Of a stretch of 64,000 nucleotides of DNA, positions 1 to 8,237 are shown piece after piece. The translations under genes and the position numbers were made by a program. The notes under the pieces were generated by a model. The model was given only the letters and a program-made list of their open reading frames with translations. It was not told the origin of the DNA and searched no databases. The stretch is from contig NZ_CALFLA010000050.1 in NCBI RefSeq assembly GCF_937880195.1, forward strand, positions 1 to 64,000. Reading direction: 5' to 3'. This stretch comes from an uncultured Blautia sp. GTDB taxonomy: Bacteria; Bacillota; Clostridia; Lachnospirales; Lachnospiraceae. Positions within the stretch are counted from its first letter, which is position 1, and each line of letters begins with the position of its first letter.

Positions 1-54
1 CCTCATGTTGAGGCTCCTGAGAAGTTTCTGGAACAGATCGGAATCTTTCTTTAA
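1..54 (+). CDS. C-terminal end of a probable alpha/beta hydrolase (partial)
   Basis: Only the last 17 codons are inside the window, ending in TAA at 52-54. The peptide begins PHVEAPEKFLEQ and ends GIFL. A His followed by an E-x-P segment and a short terminal helix is the usual ending of alpha/beta-hydrolase-fold esterases and lipases, where that His region follows the catalytic histidine. The fragment is too short to name a substrate. It converges on the minus-strand DUF4340 gene and shares the hairpin terminator at 61-95 with it. The assignment rests on the tail motif alone. Confidence 0.45.
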   Translation, partial: PHVEAPEKFLEQIGIFL

Positions 55-60
55 ACAAGA

Positions 61-95
61 AATCCACCGGAGTTTATATATTCCGGTGGATTTTT
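61..95. terminator. Rho-independent terminator between convergent genes
   Basis: An 11-bp perfect stem (61-71 with 82-92, core CCACCGG/CCGGTGG) has a 10-nt loop and is followed by a T run on the plus strand. It ends the hydrolase transcript and may also serve the convergent minus-strand operon ending at 99, although the minus-strand U-tract is weaker. Confidence 0.8.
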
Positions 96-98
96 GAT

Positions 99-1619
99 TT
101 ATTCTTCACTTATCATTTCTTCATAGGCCTTTTCTAAATCACGTACGTTCATTTTATTAACAAGATACACTTTATCTTCTTTAACAGCCGCATAGAAACT
201 GGAATCGTATTCATAATAGCTGACCGTTGTTTTTTCTCCGTCTGTATCAGTAAATACAAAAGTATATACGGGATCCTTTTCCGGCTTATATTCCTCCAGA
301 AGACGTTCCTGGCCTGTCATGTTGATCAGCTTATTATAAAAAGTAGTAAAAGCTGTCTCATCTGTTTCTTTTCCATCCAGTTTATAGGTTGTTTCCTCTT
401 CTGCATCTGAGGAACTTTCTTCAGCTTCCTGCCTGTCTTCGCTCTCATTCCCGACAGACGTTTTTTCTATTTCTATCTGATGAGTTCCTTCCTTTGACTT
501 GATTTCCAGATTCTGCAGATTATTTAGGCTCAAATAGCTTACTGTCAGGCTGTAAAAGTCTGAAGCCTTTTTGTCCAGGATTTCTGTCAGAGCTTCTTCT
601 GTAACTGTATACACCTGATTGCTGTCATTTACCTTTACATATCGGCTTCCCTCTGTTTCACCGCCCACATAGATCACAAGCTGTTTCTCTGTCTCAGCCG
701 TTTTCTCTTCTTCGGAAGCTGCAGCCTCTGTCTTTTCTGGATCATCCGTAGTATCTGACTTATCAGATGCCTCTTTTTCGTCCGTATTTGCCCCTGTATC
801 CTCTTCTTCCCTATAAACAGCAGTAATTACCGCATAAGGGTTATCAAAGCCGTATTTGGCCTGATCTGTGCAGTTATAATCTACAAAGTTTTCATAGGTA
901 AGAGATCCTATTGCAGAGGTGACTGCCCCAGCCTTTGCGGTATCTGCCTGTTCTAATGTTTTTCCGTCAGACACATACCAGTACAGATTCTCTTTATTCT
1001 GTGAAAGATCATAACTCTCTTCTTTTTTTACCTTTACCTCAATAATGGACGCTGAAGTTACTGTTGGAAAAGCTTCTGTCTGGGCAAATTCATATTCTGT
1101 TCCCATAAATGGATCCAGCGCGTCTGCGGCAACAAGATAGATACTGTTGTCGCCTGATTCTTTTTTTACATAATACTGACCTGTGTTTTCATTTTTCATT
1201 CCAATTTGAAGCGCAGTTTCACTTCCGTCTTTTTCCGTCAGCGTAATTTTATTTTGGGGCTTATCCAGATCATATTCTTCCAGTTTTTGAGGATTTTTAA
1301 GCTCCTGTTCTGCATCCAGAGTAGCGAGATTGTTTACTGCGCTGTTTAGGGTTTCCTGGCTGACAGGAAAATCCTTTTCATCTTTTTTTATCCAGGAATC
1401 TCCGTCTTTTTCAAAAACAATTTCACTGCCCTGTAAAGACTGAAACGCTATGGATGTGATATCGTCAGCTTCCAAATTTACGAAAGAGACACTGGTATCT
1501 GCCTCCTGGGCTTCCTTTTCTTCCTGAGAAGACACATAGGATTTTACCCCTGCATAAATTCCTATAAGAGCTGCAAGAACCGTTACGCCCAAAATCAGTT
1601 TTACTGTTTTGCCTTTCAT
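99..1619 (-). CDS. DUF4340 domain-containing protein of a Gld-type ABC system
   Basis: A 506-residue protein with one N-terminal membrane anchor (KLILGVTVLAALIGIYAGV) and a large external part. DUF4340-type repeats are seen in the segments around DDITSIAFQSL and ASIIEVKVKK. Two Glu/Asp/Ser/Thr-rich linkers, at roughly residues 270-320 and 395-415, look disordered. The chosen start is the internal ATG at 1617-1619. It overlaps the TAA of the upstream gene as TAATG and has AAGGAG 8 nt before it; the in-frame ATG at 1643 lies inside the upstream gene and lacks such a site. It is the last gene of a four-gene minus-strand operon with a GldG-like protein, an ABC-2 permease and an ATPase. DUF4340 proteins are regularly found beside GldG, but their substrate is unknown. 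Confidence 0.85.
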   Translation of the reverse strand: MKGKTVKLILGVTVLAALIGIYAGVKSYVSSQEEKEAQEADTSVSFVNLEADDITSIAFQSLQGSEIVFEKDGDSWIKKDEKDFPVSQETLNSAVNNLATLDAEQELKNPQKLEEYDLDKPQNKITLTEKDGSETALQIGMKNENTGQYYVKKESGDNSIYLVAADALDPFMGTEYEFAQTEAFPTVTSASIIEVKVKKEESYDLSQNKENLYWYVSDGKTLEQADTAKAGAVTSAIGSLTYENFVDYNCTDQAKYGFDNPYAVITAVYREEEDTGANTDEKEASDKSDTTDDPEKTEAAASEEEKTAETEKQLVIYVGGETEGSRYVKVNDSNQVYTVTEEALTEILDKKASDFYSLTVSYLSLNNLQNLEIKSKEGTHQIEIEKTSVGNESEDRQEAEESSSDAEEETTYKLDGKETDETAFTTFYNKLINMTGQERLLEEYKPEKDPVYTFVFTDTDGEKTTVSYYEYDSSFYAAVKEDKVYLVNKMNVRDLEKAYEEMISEE

Positions 1620-3124
1620 TATGCTTTTCTCCTTTTCAGCCATATACCAAATCCTATCACAAGGAAGACTCCCGGTATCAGTCCTATCATACAGATTTTC
1701 CAGAAACTTACATCATAGGCAGTAGGTGTAAGAGGAGAAACCTGGAGGCTTTTTGATGGGATTGAAACAGTTTCTGTTTCCTCTGTGCTTACCAGCCAAT
1801 TCAGAGATTCCATAATCATTTTTTCATTACCTCCGGCTACAGCCTGATTGATCTGGCTATCCATAAGATTTGCTGTTGTATAATAAATAATCTGGGTTGT
1901 TTTATCCTCTTCCAGAGTCTCCGTAATGCTTACTCCCAGATCAAAGGGGCCTTCTATATCTCCCTCTTCCTTTTCCAGTTTTCCGCTATTGATATCCACT
2001 TTTGAATAAGCATTGTCAGAGGTGGTAAGAAGACTGTCAACCGTAACGGTATCTCTTACATTGTCCATTTTACGGATTCCCTGGGCATAAGGAGCAAGCA
2101 CATAGTAACCTTCTTCTGCAAAAGAGGAAACAGGTTCTGCACTGTTTACGTCAGGAAGAAGATAATATGGCATCTGCATTGCATAATGCTGGGCGTCTCC
2201 CTCCATAACGATTCCATCTGCACGTTCTACTCCGTAATTCTCCAGAACAGCATTAAAGTTTTCCATGGATTCTTCTGTATAATCAGAGAAGATCATTGCC
2301 TTTCCGCCGTTTTCCAGATAGGTAAGAACTGCATTCTTTTCATCCTCAGAAATATCGCTTGCCGGAGAATTGATCAGAAGGCAGGCCGCATCCTCCGGCA
2401 CAGTTTCTTCTGTCAGAAGATTCAGGGTACGGATCTCAATATTCGCCTTTTCAATATCCTCCTGGATCGTAGGATCAAGGGCTTTTTCTCCATGTCCGTC
2501 CAATGTATACAGCACCGGAAGATTTTCTGAGGTTACATAGGAAATTGCACTTGTAATCTGTCCCTCTCCATCAAATCCAGTTGTGGTATAGCTATATGTC
2601 GTATAGTCTACAGAAGACTCATAAATATCATTATAATCTATAATTTTACTTCTGTCTCCACATGTAACGATAAGACTGTTAGACGTCACCTCTTCGTCTG
2701 TATATTCAGAAGTAAACTTAGGATTTACCACAGGATCTTTCTGTTCTGCCTTAATATGATCTGAGGTTTCTTCGTATTTCTGAAGAAGTTTTTTGATTGT
2801 TTCATCTTCAGAACCGCTGGCTGCCACCTGATAAATTGTAACGTCTTTATCCAGGTTTTTCAGAAATTTTTCTGTTTGTTTTCCGATGCTGAACAGCTTT
2901 TGATCACTGACATCAATCTCTGAATATTTCGATGGAACTGCATTGACAATCAGGTTTATCACTACTACTATTACAATAAAAATAGCGCTGACTGCCATAC
3001 TATATGATCCGTTTTTAATATATTTTATGTTAAAACTTCCTTTGATTTTTTCTTTTAGAGACAGCTTTTTCTCGCCCTTTTTATGCTCTTTTTCATTCGT
3101 CCTTTTTTTCATAATATCCACCAT
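1619..3124 (-). CDS. GldG-family ABC transporter auxiliary membrane protein
   Basis: A 501-residue protein with an N-terminal transmembrane helix (AVSAIFIVIVVVINLIV), a large extracytoplasmic region and a C-terminal helix (ICMIGLIPGVFLVIGFGIW) followed by the basic tail KRRKA. This matches the ABC_transp_aux/GldG family (known in gliding Bacteroidetes and many Firmicutes), which partners GldA/GldF-type ABC-2 transporters. The start is placed at the ATG at 3122-3124, with GGAGG 5 nt upstream; an upstream in-frame GTG (3130) would overlap the Shine-Dalgarno. It is translationally coupled to the DUF4340 gene through TAATG. Substrate unknown; the Firmicute complexes are not motility machines as far as is known. 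Confidence 0.85.
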   Translation of the reverse strand: MVDIMKKRTNEKEHKKGEKKLSLKEKIKGSFNIKYIKNGSYSMAVSAIFIVIVVVINLIVNAVPSKYSEIDVSDQKLFSIGKQTEKFLKNLDKDVTIYQVAASGSEDETIKKLLQKYEETSDHIKAEQKDPVVNPKFTSEYTDEEVTSNSLIVTCGDRSKIIDYNDIYESSVDYTTYSYTTTGFDGEGQITSAISYVTSENLPVLYTLDGHGEKALDPTIQEDIEKANIEIRTLNLLTEETVPEDAACLLINSPASDISEDEKNAVLTYLENGGKAMIFSDYTEESMENFNAVLENYGVERADGIVMEGDAQHYAMQMPYYLLPDVNSAEPVSSFAEEGYYVLAPYAQGIRKMDNVRDTVTVDSLLTTSDNAYSKVDINSGKLEKEEGDIEGPFDLGVSITETLEEDKTTQIIYYTTANLMDSQINQAVAGGNEKMIMESLNWLVSTEETETVSIPSKSLQVSPLTPTAYDVSFWKICMIGLIPGVFLVIGFGIWLKRRKA

Positions 3125-3134
3125 TTCCACCTCC

Positions 3135-3998
3135 TTAATTCCAGCGTCTTTTTACGATTGACTGTGTTGTAAGGAACATACATACAGCAATTACAGACAG
3201 AAAATATACGATTCCTTTTATATCAAAAATACCATTTGCAAAGGTATCAAAATGTCCGCTGATGTTAAATATCTGAAGGATTTTCTGTATTCCTCCTGCA
3301 AAAAAACTGCTGTTGACTGCATATATGATTGCCAAAACAGCCTCTCCCGCCACACAGATAACTGCAGAAATCAGGAAGTTTTTAATCATGGTATATATGA
3401 TAATTGCTGTAGCAAGAATCAGGAGTCCAAAGGTAATACAGGTAGACAAAGCCCCTTCAGAAAAGAAGGAAGAAATCCCATTCATCATATAAAATGCAAA
3501 CAAAAGAACAAAGGTCAGTACAGCGGCAATTACCTGGCTTTCTGTAAGAGAAGACACAAAAACTCCTACTGCAAGATTTGCGCAGCCAAGAAGAAAAAAT
3601 CCAAGAATTGCCGTATATGCTGTGCCCAAAGAAACAGTTCCAAATTTTGACATTACAAGGGGATAAAGGCATATGATAGCCATGGGAATTGCAAAAACAG
3701 TAATTAGAGCAAGATATTTTCCCATTACGATTTTTCCTACTGAAACAGGAGCAGTTAAAAGAAGCTGATCTGTTTTTTGCTTTCTTTCTTCTGCCAGGAC
3801 TTTCATTGTCAATATTGGAACACTGATCAAAAATACAAAGGTCAGTGCGCTTAAGGTATATTCAAATTTCGGATATGCGGCGTCAAGCTGATATGCGGAA
3901 AAGTAAATTCCTGTCAGCAAAAGTATAAAAAAGATAAAAAGATATCCTATCATGGATGTCAGGTAGCTTCTAAGCTCCCTTTTATAAATTGCTGTCAT
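3135..3998 (-). CDS. ABC-2 family transporter permease (GldF-like)
   Basis: A 287-residue polytopic protein with about six hydrophobic helices. It opens with MTAIYKRELRSYL, the amphipathic start typical of ABC-2 permeases. The segment PILTMKVLAEERKQKTDQLL carries the conserved E-E-R-K-x-x-T/G-x-x-x-L coupling helix of the GldF/NatB group. AAGGAGG lies upstream of the ATG at 3998. It overlaps the ATPase gene by 17 nt, so the two subunits are translationally coupled. It should form the membrane channel with the ATPase encoded upstream, with GldG and the DUF4340 protein as outside partners. Confidence 0.9.
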   Translation of the reverse strand: MTAIYKRELRSYLTSMIGYLFIFFILLLTGIYFSAYQLDAAYPKFEYTLSALTFVFLISVPILTMKVLAEERKQKTDQLLLTAPVSVGKIVMGKYLALITVFAIPMAIICLYPLVMSKFGTVSLGTAYTAILGFFLLGCANLAVGVFVSSLTESQVIAAVLTFVLLFAFYMMNGISSFFSEGALSTCITFGLLILATAIIIYTMIKNFLISAVICVAGEAVLAIIYAVNSSFFAGGIQKILQIFNISGHFDTFANGIFDIKGIVYFLSVIAVCMFLTTQSIVKRRWN

Positions 3999-5007
3999 GG
4001 TTCTCTTCCTCCTTATTCTCTGTTTCTTCCTGATCTGGAAGTGATTCTTCTTTTGCAGATTTTTCCTTCTCTCTGCCCTCTTCTGTCAGTTCAAGGAAAA
4101 TCTCCTCCAGAGATACCTTTTTGGACTGCATTTCCAGGATTGGATATTTCTCTTTTGCCATTTTATAAAACACTTCTTCACGGATATCTCTGTTTTCTTC
4201 TGTAACAACAGACACTCTCCATCCCTCTTCTTCTGATTTTCTTTCAGTTGAAATCTCTTTAACTCCAGGAATTTCAAGAAGGAGGCTGCGAATGTTTTCC
4301 TTCTGTCCTTTTATCAGAAGGTTTAGGGTATTTGATCCTGCTGCCAGACGTCCAAGATTATCAGGAGTATCGCTTGCTACCAGTTTTCCGTGAGAAATGA
4401 TCAATACATAATCGCATACTGCGCTGACCTCAGAAAGTATATGGGAGCTTAAAATCACCGTATGTTTTTTCTTAAGACTTTTTATAAGATCGCGGATTTC
4501 AATAATCTGTTTCGGGTCAAGTCCAACTGTAGGCTCGTCAAGAATGATCACTTCTGGATAGCCTAAAATAGCCTGTGCAAGACCAACTCTCTGCCTGTAT
4601 CCTTTTGAAAGATTCTTGATCAGCCTGTTTTTCATATCTGTTATTTTTACCATATCCATGACTTCTTCAATCATGCTGTTCTTTTTATCTTTGGGAATTT
4701 TTTTGAGATCCGCTGCGAATTTCATATATTCGAGAACGGTCATATCGAAATAAAGAGGTGGCTGTTCGGGAAGATATCCGATACATTTTTTTGCCTTTTC
4801 CGGCTCCTCCAGAATGTCGTGTCCGTCTATGGAAATTGTACCTTCTGTGGAAGCAATATAGCCTGTAATCATATTCATTGTAGTGGATTTTCCCGCTCCG
4901 TTAGGGCCAAGAAATCCATATATTTTACCTTTCTCTATCTGAAAAGAAAGGTGGTCAACCGCTGTATGATCTCCATACTTTTTGACCAGATTTTTTACCT
5001 CAATCAC
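3982..5007 (-). CDS. ABC transporter ATP-binding protein (GldA-like)
   Basis: A 341-residue nucleotide-binding subunit: Walker A GPNGAGKST near residue 37, signature LSKGYRQR, Walker B VIILDEP, H-loop SSHIL. Residues after about 215 form the C-terminal domain seen in GldA/CcmA-type exporters, ending in a charged tail rich in Glu and Lys. The start is a GTG (5005-5007) with GGAGG 8 nt upstream; no ATG fits better. It is the first gene of the minus-strand operon. A conserved hairpin element (5044-5096) lies 37 nt upstream and is the most likely site of its promoter or leader control. The family energises export or membrane-linked assembly; the cargo cannot be read from sequence. Confidence 0.92.
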   Translation of the reverse strand: MIEVKNLVKKYGDHTAVDHLSFQIEKGKIYGFLGPNGAGKSTTMNMITGYIASTEGTISIDGHDILEEPEKAKKCIGYLPEQPPLYFDMTVLEYMKFAADLKKIPKDKKNSMIEEVMDMVKITDMKNRLIKNLSKGYRQRVGLAQAILGYPEVIILDEPTVGLDPKQIIEIRDLIKSLKKKHTVILSSHILSEVSAVCDYVLIISHGKLVASDTPDNLGRLAAGSNTLNLLIKGQKENIRSLLLEIPGVKEISTERKSEEEGWRVSVVTEENRDIREEVFYKMAKEKYPILEMQSKKVSLEEIFLELTEEGREKEKSAKEESLPDQEETENKEEENHDSNL

Positions 5008-5043
5008 TTAATTTTCCTCCTTTTTCATTATCTTTATTCAGTA

Positions 5044-5096
5044 TTTTATGTAATAGAAAGTTCATGCAGAATACATCACTTTTCTACTACATAAAA
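5044..5096 (-). repeat. Hairpin element, copy 1 (upstream of the GldA-like operon)
   Basis: The arms are 5044-5060 and 5079-5096, about 17 bp, with one mismatch and one single-base insertion. The arm core is TTTTATGTAATAGAAAG. On the coding (minus) strand the loop contains TATTCTGC. Copy 2 at 29103-29158 has the same arm sequence, a loop containing CATTCTGC in the same orientation, and the same distance (about 35 nt) to the next start codon. Function is not known. It may be a promoter/operator, an RNA leader structure or a small mobile palindrome. Confidence 0.7.
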
Positions 5097-5173
5097 GATG
5101 TTTCCAGGTGAAACAGAGATAGGGGATTCCTGGAAACATCTTGTCTGGAAAGCGGAGGAAATTCCCTCCGCTT
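5097..5173 (-). terminator. Two hairpins at the end of the mnmG-rsmG operon
   Basis: The first hairpin is a perfect 12-bp inverted repeat (5097-5108 with 5129-5140, core GATGTTTCCAGG) and is followed on the minus strand by TTTTATG. The second is 9 bp (5150-5158 with 5165-5173, AAGCGGAGG) with a 6-nt loop and only a short T tail on the minus strand. Together they sit between the rsmG stop and the next operon and are the likely transcription end of the minus-strand rsmG operon. The T tracts are short, so termination strength is uncertain. Confidence 0.55.
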
Positions 5174-5235
5174 CATGAATATATTATGAAAAAGTTGTGA
5201 TAAAAGTAGGGGATTTTTGTGATAAATCTGTGAAA

Positions 5236-5958
5236 CTATGCCAGTGGTTCTTTTAAGGGAGTTCCTGCTTTTCTCGGGTATTTTCCCGGAGTATTTTTTA
5301 CCTTTTCTATTACAACTAAAGAACGCTGGATTTCTGAATCAGGAAGGCTGAAATACACAACATCCTTGATTTTTCCGCCAAGGATTTTTACTGCTTTTTC
5401 TGCCTGTTCCACCTCTTCCTGTACTGTGCCTGATTTATAGGAAATAAAGGTTCCTCCAACCTTTACATAGGGAAGACAATATTCAGAAAGAGTGGCCAGA
5501 TTGGAAACTGCTCTTGATACACAAAGATCAAACTTTTCTCTGTAATTCTTGTTTTTTGCATATTCTTCTGCTCTTCCATGTATAGCTGTTATACCTGTAA
5601 GTTTAAGAAGCTGAAAAGTTTCTTCCAGAAAATTTACTCTCTTTTTCAGGGAGTCCAGAAGGCACTCATCCAGATGAGGAAAGGCGATTTTCAGCGGTAC
5701 TCCCGGAAATCCAGCCCCTGTTCCAATATCCATAACACTTTTTATTTTGTCCATGTCTACCGCCTTGACACAGGCAAGGCTGTCCAGAAAATGCTTTACA
5801 AGTACCTCCTGAAACTCTGTGATTCCGGTCAGATTCATTACCTTATTTTTTTCTATGAGATATTCATAAAAATCAATAAACTGCTGCTCCTGTTTGTCAT
5901 TCAGGGAGATTCCCATAGACTGGCAGCCCTGTTTTAAAATTGTCAGATCGTATGCCAT
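5236..5958 (-). CDS. rsmG: 16S rRNA (guanine527-N7)-methyltransferase RsmG
   Basis: A 240-residue cytosolic SAM-dependent methyltransferase (GidB family) that methylates G527 of 16S rRNA. The SAM motif is VMDIGTGAGFPGVPLKIAFP, followed by the family segment DSLKKRVNFLEE and LCVSRAVSNLATL. Length and order match the family. The start is the ATG at 5956-5958, preceded by GAGGAGG; the longer in-frame reading runs back into mnmG and was rejected. It follows mnmG with a 10-nt gap, the normal mnmG-rsmG pairing near the origin of Firmicutes. In many relatives parA/parB come next; here an unrelated ABC operon does. Confidence 0.96.
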   Translation of the reverse strand: MAYDLTILKQGCQSMGISLNDKQEQQFIDFYEYLIEKNKVMNLTGITEFQEVLVKHFLDSLACVKAVDMDKIKSVMDIGTGAGFPGVPLKIAFPHLDECLLDSLKKRVNFLEETFQLLKLTGITAIHGRAEEYAKNKNYREKFDLCVSRAVSNLATLSEYCLPYVKVGGTFISYKSGTVQEEVEQAEKAVKILGGKIKDVVYFSLPDSEIQRSLVVIEKVKNTPGKYPRKAGTPLKEPLA

Positions 5959-5968
5959 TTTTTCCTCC

Positions 5969-7858
5969 TCATCCTTTTTTTCTATATTGTTCCAGGTAAA
6001 CAAGAAGAACTGAAATATCAGCCGGAGATACACCGGAAATTCTGGATGCCTGTCCAATAGAAACAGGTCTGTATAATTCCAGTTTTTGTCTTGCCTCAAT
6101 TCTAAGGCTTCCTACTTTTTCGTAATCGATTTCTTCTGGTATTTTCTTTTCTTCCAGTTTTTTAAACTGCTCTACCTGCTTTAGCTGACGCTTGATATAT
6201 CCTTCATATTTCAGATTGATCTCTACCTGCTGCTTTACATCCCATGGAAGAACCGGACGGTCTTTATCAATAGGCGCAAGATCATCATAGGTAAGTTCCG
6301 GTCTTCGGATCAATTCTGCAAGCGTAGTTCCTGATTTTAGAAGAGTACTGCCTTTCTTTTCCAGAAGCGCCTGCACTTCCTGATTTCCTCCAATCGTGAC
6401 ATGCTCTGTTCTTCGTACTTCCTCTTCAATGGCCTTTTGTTTGTCCAGGGTTTTCTGATAAGTTTCCTCATCCACCAGCCCCGCCTCATATCCCTTCTGG
6501 CGAAGTCTGAGATCAGCGTTGTCCTGACGAAGGAGAAGGCGGTACTCTGCCCTGCTTGTCATCATACGGTAGGGTTCATGATTTTCCTTTGTCACAAGAT
6601 CGTCGATCAATACGCCAATATAAGCCTCGGAACGGTCCAGGACAAGCATTTCCTTTCCCTGGATCTCTTTTGCCGCATTAATACCTGCAATCAGTCCCTG
6701 CGCCGCCGCCTCTTCATATCCTGAGCTTCCGTTAAACTGTCCGGCGCTGAAAAGTCCTTTGATATTTTTAAATTCCAGTGTAGGATAAAGCTGTCTGGGA
6801 TTAATGCAGTCGTATTCAATGGCATAGGCATTTTTTACAATACGGGCATTTTCAAGTCCCGGTACTGAATGATACATGGCATCCTGAACGTCCTCTGGAA
6901 GGGAGCTGGACATTCCTCCAATATACATTTCATTTGTATAAAGTCCTTCTGGCTCAATAAATACCTGGTGACGGTTTTTATCAGCAAAGCGAACCACCTT
7001 ATCCTCTATGGACGGACAATATCTTGGTCCGGTTCCTTCAATGGTTCCTGAATAAAGCGGGGAGCGGTCCAGGTTATTTCTGATGATCTCATGGGTCTTT
7101 TCATTTGTATAAGTCAGCCAGCATGACTTCTGCGGAATCTGAACTGTTTCTGGATCTGTAGAAAAAGAAAATGGAACTACTCTCTCATCTCCAAACTGCT
7201 CTTCCATTTTTGAATAGTCAATACTGTTCCCTGCTATACGGGCCGGAGTTCCTGTTTTGAAGCGGAACATTTTCACTCCAAGATCTTTTAAAGAGTCTGT
7301 AAGGTAATTTGCCGCCTGGAGGCCGTTAGGCCCTGTATAGCTGCTTACGTCCCCATAAATGCAGCGAGCCTTTAAATATGTTCCTGTGCAGAGAATCACG
7401 GCCTTACAGTGATATATAGCTCCTGAATAAAGCTCCACACCTGTAATACGGCCCTCTTCAGTAAGAAGTTTTGTCACTTCTCCCTGCTTGATGATCAAAT
7501 TCTCCTGATTTTCCAGCGTCTTCCTCATTTCTGTACTGTAGGCCTGCTTGTCTGCCTGAGCTCTCAGAGAATGTACTGCCGGGCCTTTTGATTTATTCAG
7601 CATTTTTGACTGGATAAAGGTTTTATCCACATTCTTTCCCATTTCACCGCCCAGAGCGTCAATCTCCCTTACCAGATGTCCCTTGGAACTTCCTCCTATA
7701 TTCGGATTACATGGCATCAAAGCAATACTATCCACGCTGACCGTAAACATTACCGTCTTAAGACCAAGCCTGGCTCCGGCAAGAGCAGCCTCACATCCCG
7801 CATGACCCGCGCCCACAACCACAATATCACACCATGTTTCCAACTTCCTGTCACACAT
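5969..7858 (-). CDS. mnmG: tRNA uridine-5-carboxymethylaminomethyl(34) synthesis enzyme MnmG
   Basis: A 629-residue FAD enzyme that works with MnmE to modify the wobble uridine of certain tRNAs. The N-terminal FAD fold shows [19 protein letters not shown], then the GidA signature [20 protein letters not shown] (residues around 48-68). Near the end is the tRNA-binding part with YEGYIKRQ and [15 protein letters not shown]. The start is the ATG at 7856-7858, with GGAGG 7 nt upstream; a TTG two codons earlier lies closer to the ribosome site. A 379-bp G-poor spacer separates it from mnmE, so it may have its own promoter. Confidence 0.97.
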   Translation of the reverse strand: MCDRKLETWCDIVVVGAGHAGCEAALAGARLGLKTVMFTVSVDSIALMPCNPNIGGSSKGHLVREIDALGGEMGKNVDKTFIQSKMLNKSKGPAVHSLRAQADKQAYSTEMRKTLENQENLIIKQGEVTKLLTEEGRITGVELYSGAIYHCKAVILCTGTYLKARCIYGDVSSYTGPNGLQAANYLTDSLKDLGVKMFRFKTGTPARIAGNSIDYSKMEEQFGDERVVPFSFSTDPETVQIPQKSCWLTYTNEKTHEIIRNNLDRSPLYSGTIEGTGPRYCPSIEDKVVRFADKNRHQVFIEPEGLYTNEMYIGGMSSSLPEDVQDAMYHSVPGLENARIVKNAYAIEYDCINPRQLYPTLEFKNIKGLFSAGQFNGSSGYEEAAAQGLIAGINAAKEIQGKEMLVLDRSEAYIGVLIDDLVTKENHEPYRMMTSRAEYRLLLRQDNADLRLRQKGYEAGLVDEETYQKTLDKQKAIEEEVRRTEHVTIGGNQEVQALLEKKGSTLLKSGTTLAELIRRPELTYDDLAPIDKDRPVLPWDVKQQVEINLKYEGYIKRQLKQVEQFKKLEEKKIPEEIDYEKVGSLRIEARQKLELYRPVSIGQASRISGVSPADISVLLVYLEQYRKKG

Positions 7859-8188
7859 ATCCAAACCTCCATCTATATACTAAAACATATATCTGTTTAT
7901 CTTCAAAATTAAATATTTTTTAAAATTCCCCTTCTGTTATCCACACCCGCTAATCAAAAAAATCTCTTCCTTCCACACCCTCCCCCATATATCCACACCA
8001 ATCTTGCTATTCCCTTCCATCTGATCCTTCTCTATTATCTGCAGCTTTCTATTTCCTACTACTCTCCATTACCTACAGCTCTCTATCTCTACATCCTCCT
8101 CTATCCCTGTTCACAACCGGGTTTCCTCTCCTTCATACTCTTACCCCTTCCAACACCTGCAGCTTCTTTTCCCGGAGGAGGTGTTGTT
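7859..8188. other. G-poor, pyrimidine-rich spacer between mnmE and mnmG
   Basis: No gene is seen here. From about 7920 to 8175 the plus strand is strongly C+T biased and almost lacks G, so the minus-strand transcript would be purine-rich and little structured. One exact DnaA-box match (TTATCCACA, 7937-7945) and one 8/9 match (7989-7997) occur in it. The exact 9-mer also occurs inside unrelated genes of this window (about 37.54 and 43.83 kb), so a replication role is not shown. Confidence 0.5.
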
Positions 8189-8220
8189 AAGAGGGGGAGG
8201 CGGGGCAGCCTCTCCCTCTT
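8189..8220 (-). terminator. Probable terminator after mnmE
   Basis: A 13-bp GC-rich stem with one mismatch (8189-8201 with 8208-8220, core GAGGGNGAGGC) and a 6-nt loop lies 17 bp beyond the mnmE stop. The tail on the minus strand is not a clean U tract, so it may be a weak terminator or an mRNA-stabilising hairpin. Confidence 0.5.
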
Positions 8221-8237
8221 AAAATATTCTTAAAAAA

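Noticed and set aside
7937..7997. Exact and near DnaA boxes in the mnmE-mnmG spacer as a DnaA-titration site
   Set aside because: Only one exact match, and the same 9-mer occurs inside coding sequence near 37.54 and 43.83 kb, so chance is a sufficient explanation.
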